Assembly (NCBI GenBank): GCA_044371755.1 | Contig: JBILSZ010000080.1 | Coordinates: forward strand, 1 to 12,687 | DNA: 12,687 bases | Direction of reading: 5' to 3' | Source of the DNA: JAIXWP01 sp044371755 | Lineage (GTDB): Bacteria > Bacteroidota > Bacteroidia > Flavobacteriales_D > Sanyastnellaceae | Shown here: positions 7,625 through 12,687 of the stretch, in pieces | How the letters are laid out: each line of letters starts with the position of its first letter | Numbering within the stretch: the first letter of the stretch is position 1 | The notes under the pieces: generated by a model | What the model was told of the DNA's origin: nothing | What the model saw: the letters and a program-made list of their open reading frames with translations, nothing else | The model's database searches: none | Program-made: the position numbers and the translations under genes

Positions 7625-8067
7625 CTTTTCTTTGGTTTTAGTAGTTTTTCTTCTCGTTGAATGATGGAGGCAATTGTTGTTTTATTGAGAATAGCTAAGC
7701 TTGCGTCACGCACTTCTTCCATCACGGCATGGATACCGCATGTTTTTTCATCCATGCAATATTCGCAGGCTTCATAATAGTTAAGGCTCACGCAAGATAC
7801 CATTGCGATGGGGCCGTTCATTACTCTAATAAGATCAGCAAGATTAATTTCATCTGCAGACTTTGCTAAATAATAACCGCCTGCACTTCCCTTTTTACTT
7901 GTAACGAAGCCGCCCACTTTCAAATCTTGAAGTATCGCTTCAAGAAATTTTTGGGGTATTGTCGTTTGTTCTACGATAGATGCCACCGAGGCCGGTTGCT
8001 CTAAAGCATTCGTTCGCGCTATTTGCACGAGCGCTTTTATCGCGTATCTCGAACGTTTGTTAAGCAT
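7621..8067 (-). CDS. Rrf2-family transcriptional regulator with IscR-like cysteines
   Basis: This encodes 148 residues, the normal length for the family. The N-terminus (SRYAIKALVQIA, ~6-17) and the winged-helix region with PQKFLEAILQDLKVGGFVTSKKGSAGGYYLAK (~39-69) are typical of Rrf2 DNA-binding domains. Residues 80-113 hold Cys92, Cys101, Cys104, Cys110 and His113. IscR uses Cys92, Cys98, Cys104 and His107 for a [2Fe-2S] cluster, and the final Cys-x2-His spacing here is the same, so cluster or redox sensing is plausible. The gene is divergent from cysH across 72 bp that contain an inverted repeat, so it most likely controls the cys operon and its own unit. Rrf2 proteins such as CymR control cysteine metabolism in Firmicutes, but the effector here is not visible from sequence. 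It is the first gene of a three-gene unit. Confidence 0.93.
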   Translation of the reverse strand: MLNKRSRYAIKALVQIARTNALEQPASVASIVEQTTIPQKFLEAILQDLKVGGFVTSKKGSAGGYYLAKSADEINLADLIRVMNGPIAMVSCVSLNYYEACEYCMDEKTCGIHAVMEEVRDASLAILNKTTIASIIQREEKLLKPKKR

Positions 8068-8090
8068 AGTTTAATACTAATCCTGTAAAT

Positions 8091-8107
8091 CCTACCAATA
8101 TAGTAGG
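8091..8107. promoter_or_regulatory. Candidate Rrf2 operator in the divergent region
   Basis: A perfect inverted repeat, CCTAC-N7-GTAGG, lies between the divergent Rrf2 and cysH genes and is centred about 40 bp before the cysH start. It occupies the place where a -33 element for cysH would be. A further AATCCT half-site lies just to its left (8079..8084). Rrf2 proteins bind such dyads as dimers. The assignment rests on position and symmetry only. Confidence 0.45.
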
Positions 8108-8124
8108 GAATTAAAAATTTTTCA

Positions 8125-8132
8125 TAAGTTTG
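8125..8132 (+). promoter_or_regulatory. Bacteroidota-type -7 box for the cys operon
   Basis: TAAGTTTG matches the TAnnTTTG consensus exactly. It ends 7 nt before the first cysH ATG (8140), so the transcript should begin at or very near the start codon and be almost leaderless. No TTG is present at the -33 spacing; the CCTAC/GTAGG dyad occupies that position, which fits regulated transcription. Confidence 0.6.
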
Positions 8133-8139
8133 CGCCCTT

Positions 8140-8862
8140 ATGATGACGCAATCTACTACGGAAAAGTTGAATAGCCTATTGCAACGAACGCAAGGTATAG
8201 AGGACACAATACTACTAGCATTAGGCAATTTGGGAGGGAAAGCCAGTTTTTCAACAAGCTTTAGCAAGGAGGATCAAATCATTTTCGATGTGATCGCTCG
8301 AAATAATTTGCCCATTGAAGTTTTTACCCTAGACACGGGCAGACTCTTTCCAGAAACATATAGCGTGTGGTCGCGAACCATCGAAAAATACAAAAGACCT
8401 ATTCTATCATATTTTCCAAACGATCATGCAGTAGAAGCGATGACTACTGAATTTGGTCCAAATTTATTTTATGAAGGCGTTGATTTGAGAAAAAGATGCT
8501 GTCATGTCAGGAAAGTGGAGCCATTGAATCGCGCTTTAACAGGAAGTAATATTTGGTTTAATGGAATTCGCGCCTCTCATTCCGAGAACCGTGCTTCTAT
8601 GAACTTTGTGGAATGGGATAGTTCTCGAGAGCTCTACAAGGTTCAGCCGTTGTTGCATTGGACCGATGAAATGGTGGATACATATATCGACCGATTTCAC
8701 GTGCCCTATAATAAACTCCACGACACGGGTTTCTTGAGCATTGGTTGCGCTCCTTGCACTAGAGCGGTTGCGCCGGGCGAAGATGCACGGGCAGGAAGAT
8801 GGTGGTGGGAGGACGCGTCTAAAAAAGAGTGCGGATTACACGCAGAAAAAAAATCAAATTAA
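8140..8862 (+). CDS. cysH: Adenylyl-sulfate (APS) reductase, thioredoxin-dependent
   Basis: This encodes 240 residues of the CysH family. The substrate-binding region includes FSTSFSKEDQ (~37-46) and TLDTGRLFPETY (~63-74). Four cysteines expected for the [4Fe-4S] cluster are present: the Cys120-Cys121 pair in RKRCCHVRK and Cys203/Cys206 in IGCAPCTRA. The catalytic cysteine is Cys231 in ECGLH near the C-terminus. This cysteine set marks the cluster-containing enzymes that reduce APS directly to sulfite and AMP (EC 1.8.4.10), rather than PAPS-specific CysH, and it agrees with the lack of an APS kinase in the operon. Two adjacent ATG codons (8140, 8143) are possible starts. It is the first gene of a five-gene plus-strand operon; cysD begins 4 nt after its stop. 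Confidence 0.96.
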   Translation: MMTQSTTEKLNSLLQRTQGIEDTILLALGNLGGKASFSTSFSKEDQIIFDVIARNNLPIEVFTLDTGRLFPETYSVWSRTIEKYKRPILSYFPNDHAVEAMTTEFGPNLFYEGVDLRKRCCHVRKVEPLNRALTGSNIWFNGIRASHSENRASMNFVEWDSSRELYKVQPLLHWTDEMVDTYIDRFHVPYNKLHDTGFLSIGCAPCTRAVAPGEDARAGRWWWEDASKKECGLHAEKKSN

Positions 8863-8866
8863 AAGT

Positions 8867-9766
8867 ATGGGGAATACTCATTTAAAAGCCCTTGAAGAAG
8901 AGGCGATGCACATTCTATTGGAAGTGATGGGCCAGTTTGAACGTCCCGCACTTCTGTTTAGCGGTGGTAAGGATTCAATAGTACTTGTGCACTTGGCTAG
9001 TAAGTTATTCAAGCCAGCCACTATACCATTTCCTTTAGTGCATATAGATACTGGTCATAATTTTTCAGAGGCACTGGCATATCGCGATGCTATCGCAAAG
9101 AAGTTGAAAGCAAAATTAATTGTTCGTTATGTTACAGATTCTATCGCAAAACATGGATTGAGCGAACCAGGAGGCAAGTTTCCTTCTCGCAATGCTCTAC
9201 AGAGTTATACGCTCCTTGACACCATTGAGGAGTTTGAATTCGACGCGTGTATTGGTGGCGCACGCAGAGATGAAGAGAAGGCACGTGCCAAGGAGCGATT
9301 ATTCTCTGTCCGAGACGAATTTGGTACTTGGGATCCGAAAAATCAACGTCCTGAAATTTGGAACATCTATAATGGTCAAATTTCAAAAGGCCAAAATGTA
9401 CGCGTCTTTCCCATTAGTAATTGGACAGAATTGGATGTGTGGAATTATATCCGTCAAGAGAATATTACTCTACCTTCCATCTATTTCGCACATAATCGCG
9501 AGGTGATTCGCTACGGCAATCAATGGCTGGCCACCAATGAATTTATTAATGTGGAAAATGAGGACGAGATAACGACCAAGCGCGTACGCTACCGAACCGT
9601 TGGCGATATGACATGCACGGCAGCCGTGGAAAGCAATGCTGATTCGCTTGATGCAGTAATTGATGAGATTATCTCTTCACGCATTAGCGAACGCGGTGAA
9701 ACGCGTATTGACGACCGCATGTCAGAGGCGGCGATGGAAGACAGAAAGAAGAACGGTTATTTCTAA
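8867..9766 (+). CDS. cysD: Sulfate adenylyltransferase subunit 2
   Basis: This encodes 299 residues, close to the ~300 usual for CysD. The ATP-pyrophosphatase P-loop SGGKDS is at 32-37, followed by PLVHIDTGHNF (~56-66), GGARRDEEKARAKER (~130-144) and VFPISNWTELDVW (~180-192), all hallmark CysD segments. The subunit catalyses formation of APS from sulfate and ATP, driven by GTP hydrolysis in CysN. The frame is open back to 8741, but the start at 8867 is preferred: it gives the family length and lies 4 nt after the cysH stop, while the upstream extension would only overlap the end of cysH. cysN follows after 14 nt that include most of an 11-base A run (9765..9775). Confidence 0.97.
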   Translation: MGNTHLKALEEEAMHILLEVMGQFERPALLFSGGKDSIVLVHLASKLFKPATIPFPLVHIDTGHNFSEALAYRDAIAKKLKAKLIVRYVTDSIAKHGLSEPGGKFPSRNALQSYTLLDTIEEFEFDACIGGARRDEEKARAKERLFSVRDEFGTWDPKNQRPEIWNIYNGQISKGQNVRVFPISNWTELDVWNYIRQENITLPSIYFAHNREVIRYGNQWLATNEFINVENEDEITTKRVRYRTVGDMTCTAAVESNADSLDAVIDEIISSRISERGETRIDDRMSEAAMEDRKKNGYF

Positions 9767-9780
9767 AAAAAAAAATCGAA

Positions 9781-11016
9781 ATGGAATTATTGAGATTTCT
9801 CACCGCAGGCAGCGTGGATGACGGAAAGAGTACGTTGATCGGAAGGCTTTTGTATGATAGTAAAAATATTCTTGTGGATCAATTGGAAACGCTACAAAAG
9901 CAAAGCAAGAATGACAATGAAGTGGACTTGGCTCTCCTCACAGATGGCCTGCGCGCGGAGCGCGAACAAGGCATCACCATTGATGTAGCTTATAAATATT
10001 TTAGTACACCTAGGAGAAAATACATCATCGCGGATGCACCCGGACACATTCAATATACGCGAAACATGGTCACCGCGGCAAGCACAGCACATGCTATTGT
10101 AGTGCTTGTAGACGCGCGCACAGGAGTGATTGAACAAACGCGAAGGCATGCATACGTTGCATCATTGATGAATATTGAACACGTCATTTTTGCCATTAAT
10201 AAAATGGATTTGATTGATTACGATCAATGGCAATTTGAATCCATTCAAGAGCAATGTTTGACGCTATGCCGTCAACTTGGGTTGAACAATCCTTTCATTA
10301 TTCCCATTGCCGCATTGCATGGGGATAATATTACAGATACATCTATTAATATGTCTTGGTATAAAGGACAAACAGTTCTGGATATATTAGAAGAATTGCC
10401 TGTATATAAAGCGAAGCAAGATGGACATTCATATTTTCAGGTTCAATATGTCAATCGGCCTCAGTCAGCGGAGCTTCATGATTTTAGAGGGTACATGGGC
10501 TCGCTGCAAACTGGAACATTTGAAGTGGGAAGTGCAGTGAGTGTTTTTCCATCAGGGATTCAAACAAGGGTCAAACTTATTTGGTCGGCGGGCGAACTTC
10601 TGAAAACTGCCACAGATAGCGGTGTTTATACAATCGAACTCGAAGATGATGTCGACATTTCACGCGGCGATGTGATACGAAGTTCAGATGCTAATGAAGA
10701 GGGGACAACTATTTTTCAAGCAAGGCTCTGCTGGTTTTCTGAAAAGAAGGGCAGGGTGGGGCAGAAGGTACTGCTGCAACAAAATAGTGCATTGACTCGG
10801 GCAGTGATTACTTCTATTGAGTACAAGATAGATATTCAAAAATTTGAAGAGCTTGATGGAGTAGAAGAAATCGCATTGAATGATATTGTATTTGTTACAA
10901 TAAGGTCTCAAAAACCACTTCTTTTTGGAGGGCAAAATTCTGCGCAGAATAGAGCTATTCTTATTGATGAAATAAATCACCAGACCCTTGCAGCAGTCAT
11001 TTACGCCCAATATTAA
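9781..11016 (+). CDS. cysN: Sulfate adenylyltransferase subunit 1 (GTPase)
   Basis: This encodes 411 residues of the EF-Tu-like CysN GTPase. G1 is GSVDDGKST (10-18), the switch I region is REQGITID (61-68), G3 is DAPGH (85-89), G4 is NKMD (140-143), and a G5-like IPIAALHGDN follows near 175-183. The C-terminal half has the expected beta-barrel domains. GTP hydrolysis here drives APS synthesis by CysD. The length is that of stand-alone CysN; the APS kinase (CysC) module found fused in some species is absent. This matches a pathway in which APS is reduced directly by the cysH product. The 3' end overlaps the likely start of the permease gene by 29 nt. Confidence 0.97.
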   Translation: MELLRFLTAGSVDDGKSTLIGRLLYDSKNILVDQLETLQKQSKNDNEVDLALLTDGLRAEREQGITIDVAYKYFSTPRRKYIIADAPGHIQYTRNMVTAASTAHAIVVLVDARTGVIEQTRRHAYVASLMNIEHVIFAINKMDLIDYDQWQFESIQEQCLTLCRQLGLNNPFIIPIAALHGDNITDTSINMSWYKGQTVLDILEELPVYKAKQDGHSYFQVQYVNRPQSAELHDFRGYMGSLQTGTFEVGSAVSVFPSGIQTRVKLIWSAGELLKTATDSGVYTIELEDDVDISRGDVIRSSDANEEGTTIFQARLCWFSEKKGRVGQKVLLQQNSALTRAVITSIEYKIDIQKFEELDGVEEIALNDIVFVTIRSQKPLLFGGQNSAQNRAILIDEINHQTLAAVIYAQY

Positions 11017-11863
11017 GTCCACCGACAGAAGTCGCTTGTGGCTTGTTCTCGGGTTGCCTATTTTGGTGGTAGCAATGTGTGTTGCTGCTCATTTGAGTTT
11101 GGGCGAAAGCAGTTTCATCGACGAAGTATTTTTTTGGTGCGCTCTTGCAGGGTTTATAGCACAGCTCATTGATGGAGCATTGGGAATGGGCTACGGAATT
11201 GTATCAGCATCATTTCTTTTATCATTCAATATTCCGCTGGCAGCGGTGAGTTCGAGCATACACAGCAGTGAAATATTCACCTCTGGTGCTGGAGGGTTTT
11301 CTCATTGGAAGTTGGGAAATGTGGATAAGAAATTATTTTGGAAATTGGTTATTCCTGGTGTCATCGGAGCTGTTGTCGGGGCTATTATGTTGAGTGTGCT
11401 TGGTGATGAATATGCGAGCTACGTGAAGCCCTTATTGGCGGTGTACATTCTGTTTTTATCGGTGAAGTATATATTTCTTTTTTTCAAAAAAGTTTTTATT
11501 CATCATGAAGTAAAACGAATGCGGATCTTAGCCGCTGTTGGTGGATTTCTGGATTCATTTGGTGGTGGTGGCTGGGGACCGCTCGTCACAAGTACCTTGC
11601 TTCGCACCAGTCACGAACCAAAGGCGATTATTGGGAGTGTGAGTTTGACGGAGTTTTTCGTCACCTTCGCGAGTGCATTTACATTCTTTTTATTTATTGG
11701 AATGCAGCATTGGCAGATTGTAGCGGGCTTGATAGCCGGAGGAGTCATTGCTGCTCCGGTGGCTGCACTCCTTGCAGGCAAGCTCTCCAAGAAGTGGAGT
11801 TATCTGCTTATCGGAATTCTAAGTGGCATTTGGAGTTTGAGAATTTTATGGAAGCTGGTTTGA
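10988..11863 (+). CDS. TauE/SafE-family sulfur compound permease
   Basis: This encodes up to 291 residues, mostly membrane-spanning, with about eight hydrophobic segments. The protein is an internal duplication typical of TauE/SafE: IDGALGMGYG (~61-70) in the first half is echoed by GGFLDSFGGGGWGP (~185-198) in the second, and HSSEIF (~92-97) by SLTEFF. Family members export or import sulfite, sulfonates, sulfoacetate or sulfate. In this operon, sulfate uptake or export of excess sulfite are the reasonable roles, and sequence cannot decide between them. The start is uncertain: there is no ATG before the first membrane segment, and a TTG at 10988 inside the end of cysN is the best choice, with ATT at 11012 an alternative. 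The 3' end overlaps the next gene by 16 nt. Confidence 0.9.
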   Translation: MQQSFTPNIKSTDRSRLWLVLGLPILVVAMCVAAHLSLGESSFIDEVFFWCALAGFIAQLIDGALGMGYGIVSASFLLSFNIPLAAVSSSIHSSEIFTSGAGGFSHWKLGNVDKKLFWKLVIPGVIGAVVGAIMLSVLGDEYASYVKPLLAVYILFLSVKYIFLFFKKVFIHHEVKRMRILAAVGGFLDSFGGGGWGPLVTSTLLRTSHEPKAIIGSVSLTEFFVTFASAFTFFLFIGMQHWQIVAGLIAGGVIAAPVAALLAGKLSKKWSYLLIGILSGIWSLRILWKLV

Positions 11864-12567
11864 GAAAATTTATCTTCTTGATATTTATTTTCTTGGCGCA
11901 CTATGCAAAGGCTCAAGACATACAGCAACGTTTGTTTTGGCTTTCAGTTCAAGGGGAGTTTAAGCTAAAAGAGAATAGTTTTTTCATAGCGGAATTTCAT
12001 CAGCGAACTTTTTTTCAAAATTTGATAACGCATCAGAATGCTATTCGTTTGCATTACAGGTTATCATGGAAAAGATTAGATACCAGTATCGGTTTAAGTT
12101 ACTTTAGAAGTGAGCCGGGAGATCCAGAACGACGGTCAAGGCCAGTGACGGCTGAAATAAGGCCTCATATAGATATTATAGTTCCAATGAAAATTGGGCA
12201 GTGGAGGATCGAATCACGGTGGCGAAATGAGCTTCGTTATTTTAATCGAGAGGATCAATGGAGCGATTTTATTCAAACCAATACACTGAGGAGTTGGCGC
12301 AGTCGATGGAGAGCACAGCTGATATCGCCGATGAAAAGTACGATGCTCGGAACCTTTCGAGGCAGGATTGGATATGAATTATTTGTGCAAAAAAATTTGC
12401 AAGACGGAAACTGGGATTTAGAGCATCAGCGTTTTCTCACTGGAATAAATAGAGTACTAAGCGATAGATTTTCCGCAGAATTGGGAGTTATTTATTGGAG
12501 ACAACCACTTCCGTCCAATATTCATTTGCATCGCTTAATTCTATTTCTTAATTTTTATTTTGAATAA
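11848..12567 (+). CDS. DUF2490-family outer-membrane protein
   Basis: This encodes 239 residues with a signal peptide (KFIFLIFIFLAHYAKAQ, cleaved near residue 22). The mature part is built of alternating beta strands rich in Arg, Trp and Tyr (WRIESRWRNELRYF, LRSWRSRWRAQL, FSAELGVIYWRQ) and ends in a strand with aromatic residues, as in DUF2490 proteins of Bacteroidota, which are predicted small outer-membrane barrels. The ATG at 11848 lies 16 nt inside the permease gene; a TTG at 11860 overlapping the TGA stop is an alternative. Either way translation is probably coupled. Its placement at the end of a sulfate-assimilation operon suggests a channel or envelope component for sulfur compounds, which is an inference. 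Many basic residues would suit an anion channel. Confidence 0.85.
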   Translation: MEAGLRKFIFLIFIFLAHYAKAQDIQQRLFWLSVQGEFKLKENSFFIAEFHQRTFFQNLITHQNAIRLHYRLSWKRLDTSIGLSYFRSEPGDPERRSRPVTAEIRPHIDIIVPMKIGQWRIESRWRNELRYFNREDQWSDFIQTNTLRSWRSRWRAQLISPMKSTMLGTFRGRIGYELFVQKNLQDGNWDLEHQRFLTGINRVLSDRFSAELGVIYWRQPLPSNIHLHRLILFLNFYFE

Positions 12568-12687
12568 TCCTTGTTTGCGTGGCTTTGGGATTTGCACCGT
12601 GCACGTAGGGTGTTTAAAAAAAAGTTTACGATGTCGAGGAGAGCTAGGCTCTTTTAATTGTAGCAACTCCTCTAATTCCATAATCAT
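12541..12687 (-). CDS. Short frame at the window edge, faintly HicA-like
   Basis: On the minus strand an open frame enters from the right edge (its first in-window codon is ATG at 12687) and ends with TAG at 12543..12541, giving 48 residues. The segment RHRKLFFKHPTCTVQIPKPRK resembles the central region of HicA mRNA-interferase toxins (SHH-x-FKHPT ... VTIPHPKK), and QGLFKIKIKK could match a shortened GTLKSILK tail. The Gly-Ser-His motif with the catalytic His is not clearly kept. It overlaps the end of the DUF2490 gene by 27 nt on the opposite strand. It may be a decayed toxin gene, an unrelated small protein, or noncoding. Confidence 0.25.
   Translation of the reverse strand: MIMELEELLQLKEPSSPRHRKLFFKHPTCTVQIPKPRKQGLFKIKIKK
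12639..12655 (+). terminator. Possible terminator after the cys operon
   Basis: GAGAGC (12639..12644), a TAG loop and GCTCTT (12648..12653) form a six-pair stem including one G-T pair, followed by T residues. It lies about 70 nt after the DUF2490 stop. The stem is short and the T-run only four bases, so this is a weak call. The rest of 12568..12687 shows no feature on the plus strand. Confidence 0.4.

Noticed and set aside
8741..8866. N-terminal extension of CysD
   Set aside because: It overlaps the end of cysH in another frame, encodes nothing like CysD, and would exceed the family length. The ATG at 8867 fits both spacing and length.
9765..9775. 11-base A run as a frameshift or phase-variation site
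   Set aside because: It starts in the cysD stop codon and lies in the spacer before cysN, so slippage would not change either protein. An 8-base A run near 8846 is only ten or so bases from the end of cysH, beyond the catalytic cysteine.

Overview
The window looks like a chromosomal piece of a Bacteroidota bacterium, probably in or near the Flavobacteriales. The evidence is a very large secreted protein ending in a type IX secretion (Por) sorting domain, two good copies of the Bacteroidota -7 promoter box (TAnnTTTG), starts without Shine-Dalgarno sequences, and a DUF2490 outer-membrane protein. Genus is not recoverable from what I can read.

The left half (1..5250) is on the minus strand. A 5'-complete, 3'-truncated exported protein (1..784) resembles the N-terminal part of GWxTD-type proteins. 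Next come a GC-rich remnant encoding only the last ~40 residues of a LacI-family regulator (822..953), a nearly palindromic AATTCNG heptad array (959..1007), and a 1329-residue secreted multidomain protein (1017..5006). That protein has a lamin-tail-like domain, a MopE-like metal-binding stretch, a Calx-beta-like domain, a choice-of-anchor I domain, three Ig-like domains and a T9SS tail. A second copy of the hexamer+heptad repeat lies in frame inside this gene, as the linker before the sorting domain. A seven-copy 14-bp tandem repeat (5147..5244) sits just after the stop codon of the next minus-strand gene.

The middle (5251..8067, minus strand) is a compact three-gene unit. It encodes an Rrf2-family regulator with an IscR-like Cys/His pattern, a 457-residue unknown lipoprotein joined to it by an ATGA start/stop overlap, and a 328-residue lipoprotein carrying the uncharacterised 'CAVGYLI' type of domain.

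The right half (8140..12567, plus strand) is a divergent sulfate-assimilation operon: cysH (an APS reductase with Fe-S cysteines), cysD, cysN, a TauE/SafE permease and a DUF2490 outer-membrane protein. CysDN would activate sulfate to APS and CysH would reduce APS directly to sulfite; no APS kinase is present and none is needed. The permease and DUF2490 protein may move sulfur compounds across the two membranes. The 72-bp divergent region has a CCTAC-N7-GTAGG inverted repeat, a plausible Rrf2 operator, and a TAnnTTTG box so close to cysH that its mRNA should be nearly leaderless. No sulfite reductase gene is in the window. The right edge holds a weak hairpin and a short minus-strand frame that faintly resembles a HicA toxin C-terminus.

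No tRNA, rRNA, CRISPR array or insertion sequence was seen. The largest gene-free stretches are 785..1016 and 5007..5250, and both are described below.
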